From: Pollenia angustigena
Taxonomy: Eukaryota > Arthropoda > Insecta > Diptera > Polleniidae
DNA: 64,000 bases
NCBI GenBank assembly: GCA_930367215.1
Contig: OV884057.1
Span: 107,161,284 to 107,225,283 of the forward strand
Reading direction: 5' to 3'
The translations under genes and the position numbers were made by a program. Positions 1 to 11,027 of the stretch are shown here, piece after piece. Position 1 is the stretch's first letter. Every line of letters begins with the position of its first letter. Below the pieces are notes generated by a model. The model made no database searches. It saw only the letters and a program-made list of their open reading frames with translations, and had not been told where the DNA came from.

Positions 1-1646
1 GTTGAACGAAAATTAAGATTTTTGGGCGTTGTACTAATTTCCACGAGTTTTGTTCGCAGGTTTTTTTTAATTTTGGTCGTATATTTCTTTTAACGGAATA
101 AAGGAAAGGTGCTAACAGTTCCGGTATTTGCAAGGAACTCGTGGGATTTCTATCCGTTGAAATATTTACTGGGGCAAATCTTTTATCAACGTCAGTTCAA
201 GGCATAAGGATAATTATCTCAGGAAAACAACAACTAATTTTTTGTGTCCTTTTACCCAGATGAACTTTACTTCCCACTAAATAGAGTGACCAATCAATTT
301 TCAAATAACCAGTTGTTTTTAAATAATATTTATTTTTTTTTTTTTTTTGAATTCGAGAATCGGTTATTAGCAATTTGTTATTACGTTAGACTGCATTTTG
401 GGCATCTGGGGATAACCAGATGCATTAAATAAGGAGGAAAATGAATTTGATATAACAACTATTAGATACATTACTACATTCTAATATTTGATTTATTCTG
501 TGATGTAAATATCCAATAATTTAAACTTCATTCTTACTATCTAGATTTACGTTCATTTTCATTGTTGATTCATTTCTATTAATTTTCCAAATATTTATTA
601 AATTTTTTTTTTAATTTTTTTTATGTATGGTCATCTAATTTAAAAATTTGCAAAAATGTCGTAAATTTACACAATACTCTATAAAAACCCTTTTCAAATT
701 TTAATTTAAAGAACGTCCATTCATATCACTCATAATTCTCTTAAGTTGAGTGGATTTTGTAATTACGGAAATGCTTTTTATGGGGTAATCACAGAATTCA
801 CGCAACTTCCAAACACATTCTTTTTACATATAATTCAAACACTATTCGAAATAAAATTATTTAGCAACAAACAACTGTCAACTGGCGCCGGCTGACTACG
901 TTGGGGATAAAAAAAAAAAAAAATATGTAAGTTGCAAATTTTTATTTAAAATATATGTATATGTATATACTAAAAACTATTCACTTTCACTCAAAACTAA
1001 CATTTAAAACATTATTTATTTTTTTTAATTTGGAATTAAAGGTGGCCATATAATAATATCATTTCTTTATTTAGTATTTAAAAAAAAAATACATAAATAA
1101 TTTATAACAAATTGTTAACGTTAATAAGCATCCACCTTATTAGTTAATCATGGGAAATTTCTTTATTTGAATTATAAGAATTTGTTTATATTTTTTTTTT
1201 GTTTATATATATTGATACCTTAAAATAAATATTGGCATAGTTTATAATGTTTTTGAAAATGTTAAATTAATTTTTATTTGATTTTTTTTTTGAATACGAA
1301 AGGTGAAGCTGCTGGTAGGTTATGGAATAGTTTAATTTTTTTTTTTTTTTTGCGATTGGGCTGACAGGGAAAGTTATATAATTTGTCAGCATGGTGGGTG
1401 GGCTTAGGTCAAGTGTAGCAAATAACGTCATAATCTACCTTCCAATCCTCATCAACACTTATTTTTTTTTATTTTTATGCTGTATGGGTTATTTTTTTTT
1501 ATCGCTACCTAAAGTAATATCTCTTAAGATGTTTAATAAAGTTAGCAAATAATTATTTCAAATGGGAACACTCACACCCCACCCAACGATGAGCACAGCC
1601 GATTTATTAGGTAGCCTGTTCCCAAAAGTAGTTCAGAATCGTTACA
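1..1646 (+). repeat. 5' LTR of the first gypsy element (left end outside window)
   Basis: Direct repeat of 7300-8944. The shared sequence ends in GTTACA at 1641-1646 and diverges at once afterwards, which fixes the inner boundary. Roughly 50-65 bases of the left end are missing because the window starts inside the LTR. It contains long T-runs and no credible coding sequence; the small ORF at 244-432 is repeated in the other LTR and is not a gene. Confidence 0.93.
679..688 (+). promoter_or_regulatory. Candidate TATA box of the LTR promoter
   Basis: CTATAAAAAC lies mid-LTR and is repeated in the 3' LTR near 7978-7987. It is the best TATA-like match in the LTR and is followed by a candidate start region 25-35 bases downstream. 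AATAAA-type signals follow near 849 (AATAAA) and in the matching place of the 3' LTR. This is motif recognition only. Confidence 0.4.
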
Positions 1647-1654
1647 GAGATATT

Positions 1655-1672
1655 TGGCGCCCAACGTGGGGC
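1655..1672 (+). other. Primer-binding site, tRNA-Lys type
   Basis: TGGCGCCCAACGTGGGGC begins eight bases after the LTR end. It is complementary to the 3' end of insect tRNA-Lys(CUU) including CCA, as I recall that tRNA. A lysine primer is used by Osvaldo-type elements. Position and the TGG start are both as expected for minus-strand priming. Confidence 0.85.
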
Positions 1673-2390
1673 CTCAGTTTTCGTAAGTTTTAAAATTTTG
1701 GTGCAATTTCATCTAGAAGCTGAGGGCCGTTGAATCTTTCATGTGTGGTAATTCATATGGCTTTTATTTCTTTTCATTTTTTTTTTTTTTTTCTTGTCGT
1801 TAATTATAACTGTGGACCTAGTATTGTATTTATTTTTTTTGAATATCAAACCCCAGTTGCACATAAACGGGCAAAGTCTATCAGGGTTTGGGTTCGAATT
1901 TGAGAAGTTGCTCTGGTTGACATTGGTTCAATCCTCGTTTGTCTAATTCCCTCTTTAAGTTTGTTTGTTTTTCTGGTTGTGTGGATTTAAAGTAATTGTT
2001 TTTGGTATCGGTTACTTTCCTGCAACAGATGAATAATCCCTTATTAATTTTTTTTCTTGTGCTTGGTCTTTAATCTGTTGTCTACTGGCAATAGATTCCA
2101 GCAAGAACTGAGTTAAATCTTCTATATTTTTTTTTTTTTTTTGTTCTTTCTCGGTGTTGAGGATGATTTAACAAATCATATTTTTTTTTTTTGTTCCATT
2201 ACCTTACCTTCACTTCACCAAGTAGTATAAATGATTGTTGGTTGTTGAAATAAAATAATATCAATTTTAATTGAGATTTAGTTAGGTTTTAATAGAATTT
2301 GCGATAACAATCATTGTTGTGATTTTTATACGATTGCTATATAGTTTTGGCGTTTCGGAATTCATTAATTTTTATAGTTTCGGTTTAAGA
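1673..2390 (+). other. Untranslated leader between primer site and gag
   Basis: About 720 bases with many T-runs and no ORF of note. By position this is the leader of the retroelement transcript, where packaging signals would lie. I see no specific motif. Confidence 0.6.
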
Positions 2391-3549
2391 TGCCGTTGGT
2401 ACGTAGTACCGGCGATATTCCTGATCAGGTTGAACAGAATCCCACTAATGCTACTATGTCATTAGATGGGGAGCTAGTGGTGATGCAATTAGACCGATTA
2501 ACCGGCCAGTAACAAGGTCACAAACGCGAAGGGAAGCCGTCGATCAGGAAAATTTGACTGATGAACGGATTCGGTATATAGTAAATGACTCACTGGGAGA
2601 TTTTAGAAATGACATTGCCAATTTAATTTCGGACAAATTACGTGATTTGACTTTGACAAATTTTCCGACCAATGCTGCGGGTGGCATGGAACGCGAGTTT
2701 AGAGATGATAGAAGTTGGACTTCACGGGATGAACATCGCGAGCCTCTAGTCGCAACTGGGAATTTTGATAGAAATTCGGAAAGGGTGCTAAATATAATCC
2801 GAAACTGGCGTATTCGTTTTACCGGGGATACATCGGAAGTTACGGTGGACGAATTTATTTATAAAATCAATACTCTTACGAAAGCTACGTTAACATGGTT
2901 TTGGCGTTTTCATCGTAGCTGCAATAGAATTTATTGGGAAGAGTTGTGTGAGGCTTTAAGACGGCAGTATAAGGATTATCATACCGATTATGACATTAAA
3001 GATGACATTTTGCGGAGAAAACAGAAATCAAATGAGACCTTCGATGAGTTTTATGACGCCATCATGGTACTTTGCGATAGGCTTCGTATACCATTGACTG
3101 ATGGTGAACTTTGTGAAACTTTACAACGCAATCTAAGACCTGAAGTGAGGCATGAGCTTTTACATCTTGAGATTACTCGAGTTGCTCAGTTACGTCGTGC
3201 AGTACGAAGACACGAAAAGTTTATCAAAGACATGGCATCTTTAAAAATGGGCAATCGACCTTATCAAAAGGGTCAGATAGCTGAGATAATTGATAACGAT
3301 ACCTCCAAGTTGGATGAGGATTTAGTGGAAGAATCTGAAATCTGCTTGTTAGTTAAAACTGGAGCTTGTTGGAATTGCGGTAACTCTGAACACACTTTCG
3401 TCGATTGTTTAGAACCGCGGACTGTATTTTGTTATGGTTGTGGGATGAAAGACATGTATAAACCTAGGTGCCCTAATGGTATACAGAAGCGGGGAAACGC
3501 AATGAGGGGTGTCCGTGTAAAGAAGGACGGGCATCCGGGGAAAAATTAA
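2391..3549 (+). pseudogene. gag: gag of the first gypsy element, one frameshift near its start
   Basis: The main open frame covers 2554-3549 (331 residues). A likely start ATG is at 2391 in a different frame, so a frameshift probably lies between about 2430 and 2510. Near residues 272-285 there is a zinc knuckle, CWNCGNSEHTFVDC, in the standard C-X2-C-X4-H-X4-C spacing. A second one at about residues 293-306, CYGCGMKDMYKPRC, keeps its cysteines but has no histidine at the expected position. Gag forms the particle and binds RNA. The ORF ends at a TAA directly after a run of four G and five A; the pol frame is open across the overlap (3477-3549) in the -1 frame. That suggests programmed -1 frameshifting, which is inference. 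Confidence 0.8.
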
Positions 3550-4406
3550 ATAACAACAACTCACCTACAGTAGAGAATAAGTTACCAAGTATTTCAAATG
3601 TTTTAAATAACACTACTGATCGTAAATTACCTGTTTTAACAAATTTACCGGAAATTACAAACAATCTTAATTTAATGAATGGACACCCTTTACAAAGACC
3701 TTACCACGTTCGTTTGGAAGAGTATAATCGAACAAGAGATAGAATTTTTAAGGATTTTGTACGAAAACCAAATAGATCATCACGAAGGATACGAGATTTC
3801 TACAGGCGAAGGAAATGCTTTCGAAAATATGTTATATCGTCGTTAGTAAACAAGGAATATGACAATAGGCCCTATGTTAAATTGAATATTCGAAATAAGA
3901 AATACTTTGCATTACTAGATAGCGGGGCAAATGTAAATGTTATTGGTGGCGAATTATGTGGCGAAATCTTGGGCTCAGATGGGTTCAAACATGGTATAAG
4001 TAATGTCAAGACAGCTGACGGGCAACGGCAACGCGTTTTGGGAACTATAGAACTTGAAATTGGTTATAATTGTCTGAATAAAACCGTGGAATTTTTGTTG
4101 ATTCCATCAATTACACAAAATGTTATTTGCGGCATGAAATTCTGGGATAAATTTGGTATTCAAATATTAACGAGTAACTCTGTTAATGAAATTATTACGG
4201 ATACAGATTCCGACATGATTCCCATGACGAAAATACAAAAACAGCAGTTGCAGAAAATAGTTGATTATTTTCCTAATTCAGAACGGGATGGATTAGGATG
4301 TACTACTCTTTTAGAACATAATATAGATACTGGTGAATCAAAACCAATTAAGCAACGATATTACCCAATATCTCCGGCTAGAGAAAATTGTTGTGCGGCG
4401 AAATAG
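3546..4406 (+). pseudogene. pol: pol, protease part, first gypsy element
   Basis: This frame is open from the gag stop region through an ATG at 3675 to 4406. The aspartic protease active site LLDSGANVNVIGG is clear at about 3915-3955. The end of the ORF holds the linker into the reverse transcriptase (LLEHNIDTGESKPIKQRYYP). A frameshift near 4385 then moves the reading into the next ORF. The second gypsy element in the window reads straight through the same place, so this frameshift is damage or a sequencing error, not a family feature. The product would cleave the Gag-Pol polyprotein inside the virus-like particle. Confidence 0.85.
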
Positions 4407-6877
4407 ACCGCATGTTAAAATTAGGGGTTATAGAGGAATGTCCTTCTTCTCCTTGGTCATCTCCAGGGGTTTTAATCGTAAAACCGGGAAAAGTGCGATT
4501 TTGCTTGGACAGTAGAAAATTAAATTCCGTTACGACAAAGGACGCGTACCCAATTCCGAACATTGAAGGACTAATTTCGAGGCTTCCTCCAATTTATTTT
4601 ATTTCCAAAGTTGATCTTAAAGATGCATTTTGGCAAATAAAATTGGACGAAGTTTCGAGACCTAAGACAGCGTTTACAATCCCTAATCGGCCCTTGTACC
4701 AATTTACAAGAATGCCGTTTGGATTGTGCAATGCTCCACAAACTATGTGTAGACTAATGGACCAAGTCATTCCGTATAATTTGAAATCGAACGTTTTTGT
4801 ATACTTAGATGACCTATTAGTTATTTCGAAGGACTTTGACGAACATTTAAAGCATTTACAGGAGGTGGCAACACAATTAAGAAGGGCTAATCTTACTATA
4901 AACGTGAATAAAAGTAATTTTTGTCTTCGCCAGGTGCAATACTTGGGTTATATAGTTGGAGAAGGGTCACTTAAAGTGGATCCAGGCAAGGTGAAAGCCA
5001 TATCGGACTTTCCCATTCCCAAATCTGTTCGTCAATTGCGTCAATTTCTCGGTATGGCTGGTTGGTACCGTCGATTTATTGATGATTATGCTACGGTAAC
5101 GTTCCCAATGACTGAGTTGTTGTCGAAAAAGAAAACATTTGTGTGGTCAGATGAGGCCCAGAATTCATTTGAGACTGTCAAAGAAAAATTGACTTCGGCA
5201 CCTGTTTTGGTTCATGCGAATTTTGATAAGCCTTTCATCTTACAATGTGACGCAAGCACCTGTGGAATTGGTGCAGTCTTAGCCCAGCTGGATGAAAATA
5301 AAAACGAGAGACCAATAGCGTACATGTCGCAAAAGCTCAACAAAGTTCAGAGAAATTACGCGATAACAGAATTAGAATGCTTGGCAGTTATATTAGCTAT
5401 TAAAAAATTTAGGGCATATGTTGAAGGTCAAGAATTTAAAGTCATTACAGACCATGCAAGTCTCAAATGGCTCATGAGACAGAAGGATCTCTCAGGACGC
5501 TTGGCCAGATGGGCTCTTAAATTACAGGGCTTTCATTTTAGCATTGAACACCGACGAGGAAAAGACAACGTCGTGCCTGATGCATTATCTCGTGCATTTC
5601 ATGATGACCCTATAGTAGAGGAAATTGATTTACAAATAATGCCTTCAATTAATCTTAATTCCAGCGCTTTTAATAGTCCAGAATATACTCATTTGAGAAA
5701 TGAATTTATGAAATCAGCTTTACCCGATTATCGAGTGATTGACAAATTTATCTACAAGAGGACAAAATTTTCATCCGGTAATATTGATGAATCGGATAGT
5801 TGGAAACTTTTTGTGCCAGAAGAACTACGTAAAGAAGTCATTTTTGCAGCGCATGATGTTCCATACGCAGCACATGGTGGCATTGCCAAAACTGTACATC
5901 GTATACGACAATTCTTTTTCTGGCCAAAATTAGTCTTAGACGTGAAGGAAAGTGTTACCAACTGCTCTTCCTGCAAAACGTCAAAGGCGCCAACAGCGTT
6001 GCTTAAGCCACCTATGGGACAAATGGTCAATACTGATAGGCCATTCCAACGTCTCTATGTTGATTTAATTGGACCATTCCCTCGAACAAAAAGCGGTAAT
6101 ATTGGAATTTTTATTGTTTTGGATCACTTCTCAAAGTTTACATTTTTAAAACCGTTAAGGAAATTTGTTACGAAACCTATAATAGAGTTTCTCGGTAATG
6201 AAATTTTTACTTGTTTTGGTGTACCTGAGATCATTGTATCTGACAATGGCAGCCAATTTAAATCAACGGATTTTAGAAAGCTAATTGAAAAATATGGAAT
6301 TGAACATCAATTTACGGCAATACATAGTCCCCAATCAAATGCCAGCGAAAGAGTCAATCGATCAATTAATGAAGCTCTACGATCATATATCCGTAACGAT
6401 CAACGACAATGGGATTTATATCTGCCTAGCATTAATTGCGCCCTGCGTAGTAGTATTCATCAGACAACGGGGAAAACTCCTTATGAAATTTTATTTGGAC
6501 AAAGAATGCTTAGACATGGACAAGACTATAAAATCTTACGAAATTTGGAACTTCTTGCGGAATCGGATACAGGTTTGGAAAGAGATGATAATTTTAAAAT
6601 TCTACGAGAATCTTTACGGACTAAAATAAAAGAAGCATATGAACGTAACGTCAAATCCTACAATTTGAGATCTAGAGGGCGAGAATTTAATATAGGCCAA
6701 ACGGTAATTCATCGGAATTTTGCTCAAAGTTCGTTGATAAATAATTTTAATGCAAAATTAGCACCCACTGGTATAAAAGCTATTGTTAAAAGACGAATTG
6801 GAAAAGTAAACTATGAACTGGAGGACGTAAGTGGTGGAAATACTAGAATTTACCATATAAAGGACATATGGGCATGA
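4388..6877 (+). CDS. pol: pol, reverse transcriptase, RNase H and integrase, first gypsy element
   Basis: This is an 829-residue open frame with no internal stop. The reverse transcriptase shows VYLDDLLV, with YLDD at residues 139-142. RNase H follows (FILQCDAST near residue 285, then TELECLAV and ITDHASLKWL). The integrase has an HHCC zinc region (about 5851-5975), then D at residue 559 (YVDLIGPF), D at 619 (VSDNGSQF) and E at 654 (NASERVN), which fits a D,D-35-E core. The C-terminus ends at a TGA after HIKDIWA. Together the domains copy the RNA to DNA and insert it. Only the upstream frameshift near 4385 separates this ORF from the protease frame, so the element is close to intact. Confidence 0.9.
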   Translation: MLCGEIDRMLKLGVIEECPSSPWSSPGVLIVKPGKVRFCLDSRKLNSVTTKDAYPIPNIEGLISRLPPIYFISKVDLKDAFWQIKLDEVSRPKTAFTIPNRPLYQFTRMPFGLCNAPQTMCRLMDQVIPYNLKSNVFVYLDDLLVISKDFDEHLKHLQEVATQLRRANLTINVNKSNFCLRQVQYLGYIVGEGSLKVDPGKVKAISDFPIPKSVRQLRQFLGMAGWYRRFIDDYATVTFPMTELLSKKKTFVWSDEAQNSFETVKEKLTSAPVLVHANFDKPFILQCDASTCGIGAVLAQLDENKNERPIAYMSQKLNKVQRNYAITELECLAVILAIKKFRAYVEGQEFKVITDHASLKWLMRQKDLSGRLARWALKLQGFHFSIEHRRGKDNVVPDALSRAFHDDPIVEEIDLQIMPSINLNSSAFNSPEYTHLRNEFMKSALPDYRVIDKFIYKRTKFSSGNIDESDSWKLFVPEELRKEVIFAAHDVPYAAHGGIAKTVHRIRQFFFWPKLVLDVKESVTNCSSCKTSKAPTALLKPPMGQMVNTDRPFQRLYVDLIGPFPRTKSGNIGIFIVLDHFSKFTFLKPLRKFVTKPIIEFLGNEIFTCFGVPEIIVSDNGSQFKSTDFRKLIEKYGIEHQFTAIHSPQSNASERVNRSINEALRSYIRNDQRQWDLYLPSINCALRSSIHQTTGKTPYEILFGQRMLRHGQDYKILRNLELLAESDTGLERDDNFKILRESLRTKIKEAYERNVKSYNLRSRGREFNIGQTVIHRNFAQSSLINNFNAKLAPTGIKAIVKRRIGKVNYELEDVSGGNTRIYHIKDIWA

Positions 6878-7234
6878 GAGTTTGTGAGCTTTTGAGTTGA
6901 TTTTTTTATTTTTTTTTGTTATACGTCACCTTTTTCTCAGATTAAATTCTTCTGCTGGCACTGCATTTCATCTGCTTTGTGATGGCGACAATTGTAGTTT
7001 CGCTTATAAGTTTTAATTTTTGACTAATTATGTTGTTTTTATCAACATTTTGGTATGGGTGTAAATTTTTTTTTTACTTTGAATAATTTGGGTTTTAAAA
7101 TTATTGAATTTTGAGTTAGCTTTGAAATTTTTATAACTCATTTGGAAAATTTTGTATCACATTGAATTTATTACATTAGTGTTGTTCGGTTGTGTACGTG
7201 AATTTTTTGTTTGATTTAAGAAAAGGGAAAAATT
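6878..7234 (+). other. 3' untranslated region with polypurine tract
   Basis: No ORF of note, so no envelope gene. A purine run, AAGAAAAGGGAAAAA at about 7218-7232, lies just before the 3' LTR and is the likely plus-strand primer. The exact LTR start cannot be fixed because the other LTR is cut by the window edge; it lies between about 7233 and 7250. Confidence 0.65.
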
Positions 7235-8944
7235 TTTCAAGCTAATTTTGCAGAGCGGACTGAGATTCTTTTGGAATTACATTAGTGGTAAGCAATGGTG
7301 TTGAACGAAAATTAAGATTTTTGGGCGTTGTACTAATTTCCACGAGTTTTGTTCGCAGGTTTTTTTTAATTTTGGTCGTATATTTCTTTTAACGGAATAA
7401 AGGAAAGGTGCTAACAGTTCCGGTATTTGCAAGGAACTCGTGGGATTTCTATCCGTTGAAATATTTACTGGGGCAAACCTTTTATCAACGTCAGTTCAAG
7501 GCATAAGGATAATTATCTCAGGAAAACAACAACTAATTTTTTGTGTCCTTTTACCCAGATGAACTTTACTTCCCACTAAATAGAGTAACCAATCAATTTT
7601 CAAATAACCAGTTGTTTTTAAATAATATTTAGTTTTTTTTTTTTTTGAATTCGAGAATCGGTTATTAGCAATTTGTTATTACGTTAGACTGCATTTTGGG
7701 CATCTGGGGATAACCAGATGCATTAAATAAGGAGGAAAATGAATTTGATATAACAACTATTAGATACATTACTACATTCTAATATTTGATTTATTCTGTG
7801 ATGTAAATATCCAATAATTTAAACTTCATTCTTACTATCTAGATTTACGTTCATTTTCATTGTTGATTCATTTCTATTAATTTTCCAAATATTTATTAAA
7901 TTTTTTTTTTAATTTTTTTTATGTATGGTCATCTAATTTAAAAATTTGCAAAAATGTCGTAAATTTACACAATACTCTATAAAAACCCTTTTCAAATTTT
8001 AATTTAAAGAACGTCCATTCATATCACTCATAATTCTCTTAAGTTGAGTGGATTTTGTAATTACGGAAATGCTTTTTATGGGGTAATCACAGAATTCACG
8101 CAACTTCCAAACACATTCTTTTTACATATAATTCAAACACTATTCGAAATAAAATTATTTAGCAACAAACAACTGTCAACTGGCGCCGGCTGACTACGTT
8201 GGGGATAAAAAAAAAAAAAAATATGTAAGTTGCAAATTTTTATTTAAAATATATGTATATGTATATACTAAAAACTATTCACTTTCACTCAAAACTAACA
8301 TTTAAAACATTATTTATTTTTTTTTTAATTTGGCATTAAAGGTGGCCATATAATAATATCATTTCTTTATTTAGTATTTAAAAAAAAAAAAAATTACATA
8401 AATAATTTATAACAAATTGTTAACGTTAATAAGCATCCACCTTATTAGTTAATCATGGGAAATTTCTTTATTTGAATTATAAGAATTTGTTTATATTTTT
8501 TTTGTTTATATATATTGATACCTTAAAATAAATATTGGCATAGTTTATAATGTTTTTGAAAATGTTAAATAAATTTTTATTTGATTTTTTTTTTTGAATA
8601 CGAAAGGTGAAGCTGCTGGTAGGTTATGGCATAGTTTAATTTTTTTTTTTGCGATTGGGCTGACAGGGAAAGTTATATAATTTGTCAGCATGGTGGGTGG
8701 GCTTAGGTCAAGTGTAGCAAATAACGTCATAAGCTACCTTCCAATCCTCATCAACACTTATTTTTTTTTATTTTTATGCTGTATGGGTTATTTTTTTTAT
8801 CGCTACCTAAAGTAATATCTCTTAAGATGTTTAATAAAGTTAGCAAATAATTATTTCAAATGGGAACACTCACACCCCACCCAACGACGAGCACAGCCGA
8901 TTTATTAGGTAGCCTGTTCCCAAAAGTAGTTCAGAATCGTTACA
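7235..8944 (+). repeat. 3' LTR of the first gypsy element
   Basis: Matches the left LTR from base 1 of the window (7300 onwards) to GTTACA at 8939-8944, with the same TATA-like and poly(A)-signal motifs. Beyond 8944 the sequence becomes coding DNA of a CR1-like ORF1 on the other strand. Confidence 0.9.
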
Positions 8945-9863
8945 ACATTCTTTAGCTTTGGTTTTAGCAGACCAAAGCAATCGGCGATTATATGCTGTAA
9001 GCTGATCATTGATGTATAAAAATGTATTACCATCATCTGCTTGGTTTACAATTCTTGCATCTTTTCTATGTTGTTTGAATTTGCTCATAAGCTGTCTTTT
9101 TTTGTTTAGGGTAGTAAATTCAATTATTGTTTTGTTTGAGGCTTTATTAATACGATATGCGTTATTGATGTCAGAGTTATTGATTTCAACGTTTACTGAC
9201 TCCGCGATCTTGGTAATGATTTCAGTAGCGCTTATTTCCGAGTTAGATACGTTTTTGATTTCTATGTTATTTTTTAACATGATTTGATCCAGTTGGTTTA
9301 CTTTGGTATCTATTTGATTTATTTTTTTTTCTTGTTTAGCTTCTCTTTCATACAAGTCGCTGATTTTCGTCGCTAGCGATGCTACAGACGATGCCATCTG
9401 TGTAATCGAGTTTTTTAATTCATTTATAATGCTAAAGTTTTGAGAATTATTTTCAGTTACTGTTTTATTTAAAAGTTCAATTGATGATTTAATATCTTTT
9501 AATTCAGATTGCACTGAAATCAAACCGGAATTCAATGATGTTATAGATAGCGAGTCTTTAAATTTTTTTTTGTTGAACTATTGCTTTCCTCATCATCTTC
9601 TCTTTGTTTTTCTGCTGGGATACTTCTTCAAACGTTATGGTTTGATATGCATTGTTCGTTTCAGACCTGGTTCGAACCTTGCACCGATGGCATCTCCATT
9701 CGGCTTTATTTTCAATAGTTAGGTTTTTGTATGCTATTTCAGTAAGTGAACAACAGGGAGAGAAGTGATAAGAGGAGTTGCCGTTAGAACAGTATACACA
9801 TTTTTTTGTTGGGATGTTGGAGTTACATTGGCCACAAGTTGTTTTCTCTGCCGTTGAACTCAT
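8945..9863 (-). pseudogene. ORF1 with PHD-type zinc finger and coiled coil, frameshifted and truncated
   Basis: Starting at the ATG at 9863, the reading has a Cys-rich N-terminus (CGQC, CVYC, CC and CHRC) spaced like a PHD finger, as in CR1-type ORF1 proteins of insects. After a frameshift in an A/T run near 9545-9575 it continues as a long coiled coil (residues with repeated I/L every seven, about 9535-9260) and a conserved C-terminal RNA-binding-like region (about 9230-8950). The gypsy LTR ends the frame at 8944; the last residues of the apparent ORF beyond that point come from the LTR. ORF1 proteins of this type bind the element RNA. The assignment is by architecture and recalled family features. 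Confidence 0.75.
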
Positions 9864-10163
9864 TGTTTGTTAGTGTTTATTTTCTTATTATGTTTATTTC
9901 GTGGTTTTTGTGTGTACACTTTAATTGTTTGTTTGTTTGTAAACACTTGTTGATTATTTATGCTTATTTTAAATTATGTTTTTATTTAATTGTTTATTAA
10001 ATTTTTTTTTCAGAGATTTTTTATCACTAAGAATAGGATTTTTTAACAGCTTTTTTATGATACAATTTTCAGATTTTTATCCGCTTTATGTCTATGACAA
10101 TTTTACTTTTTGTTGGCGATTTGATAAAACACGTCCGCTCGCAATAAACTCCTACATACAGTT
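8945..10163 (-). mobile_element. CR1-like non-LTR element, 5' part, interrupted by the gypsy element
   Basis: The reverse strand reads a 5' leader (about 9864-10163) and then ORF1 running leftwards until the gypsy LTR cuts it at 8944. The 5' end at about 10163 is set by the return of Jockey sequence, which matches the other Jockey copies near 47000. The element therefore inserted into Jockey copy A and was later hit by the gypsy element. Its ORF2 and 3' end lie left of the window. Confidence 0.75.
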
Positions 10164-11024
10164 ATATTTTATTATTTTTAATTTTTTTGGGGGTAACGCT
10201 GGAATGTTGAACAGCTAGTTTAAGATAACTGTCAGAGTTAACAATAGAGAGATCCACATTCTCCGGTGTACTAAGCGGAATATTTTCTGTGCAATGGGCA
10301 CTGAGAAATTTTTTTGTATTTTAACCAATTTGTTTGTGTGGCTGGCGTTGCTAAGTAACCTGACGGAAATACAATTCTATTTGGGTTCGATATAGTAGCA
10401 ATTGTAGGTGTGTGGTCGGATGATAATTCTAAGGAAGCTTCAACATGAATCGTTTCTGTGGGGATGTTTTTAACCACGCCAAAGTCGATAACATCTCGAA
10501 TTTTTTGCTGATCAGTAGGCCAATATGTTGGTTGCCCGCTCGCGACCACATTTAAACCCATTTTAGAGATTGTGTTAAACAAAACACGACCTTTTGGTGT
10601 TATAAGTCGTGACCCCCAGAAGATATGTTTAGCGTTATAATCGCCAGCGGCCAGGAAACATGGTCCTAATGATTTCTGATATGGAAAATCTAGGTGGAGA
10701 GTATAAAGAAGAAATTACTATGTTTCGATTTAGCTCTTCAACACAAATAGTCGTTGCTTGCAGATAGTCTTCACGGTGATCACACATAAGGTAGTGTTTG
10801 ACTCGGGTTCTTATCAAAATGGCAGAACCTCCACAAGCTCTTTCTCGAGGGTCCTTGGTGTCATATGGTATGTAACCATTCATTTTAAATGTGTTTCTTG
10901 AGGTCAGATGAGTTTCAAAAACCATCATAACATTAATTTGTTTATTTTTATGAAAGTATTCTAGTTCATTTTTATGTTGGCGGATGCCGTTTGCGTTCCA
11001 AAAACAAATTTTTAAACAGTTCAT
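10164..11024 (-). pseudogene. Jockey A ORF2 fragment: endonuclease domain
   Basis: The ATG at 11024 opens a protein beginning MNCLKICFWNANGIRQHKNE, with the endonuclease N-motif (WNAN) and the catalytic Glu region (normally SETHL; here FETHL). The frame breaks at about 10680-10635 and resumes at 10582-10271. The domain nicks target DNA for target-primed reverse transcription. In copy B the same region is open over 326 residues, so this copy is more damaged. The reverse transcriptase is absent because the CR1-like element interrupts it. Confidence 0.85.
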
Positions 11025-11027
11025 GGT

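Larger units (their letters stand above)
1..8944 (+). mobile_element. Osvaldo-like Ty3/gypsy LTR retrotransposon, 5' LTR truncated by window edge
   Basis: Bases 1-1646 recur almost base for base at 7300-8944 in direct orientation, so the outer copies are LTRs. Between them lie a primer-binding site, a gag-like ORF with zinc knuckles, and pol in the order protease, reverse transcriptase, RNase H, integrase, which is the Ty3/gypsy order. No envelope ORF follows pol. The long LTR (about 1.7 kb) and the lysine-type primer site resemble the Osvaldo clade; that assignment rests on recalled family features. The two LTRs differ mainly in homopolymer lengths and a few substitutions, which suggests a recent insertion. 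The element interrupts ORF1 of a CR1-like element at 8944/8945; the other half of that target is outside the window, so no TSD can be checked. Confidence 0.9.

Noticed and set aside
244..432. Short ORF in the 5' LTR
   Set aside because: It lies in LTR sequence rich in T-runs, is damaged in the 3' LTR copy and has no protein motif.
6878..7234. Possible envelope gene after pol in the first gypsy element
   Set aside because: Only about 350 bases remain before the LTR and no ORF is present; the same is true for the second gypsy element.
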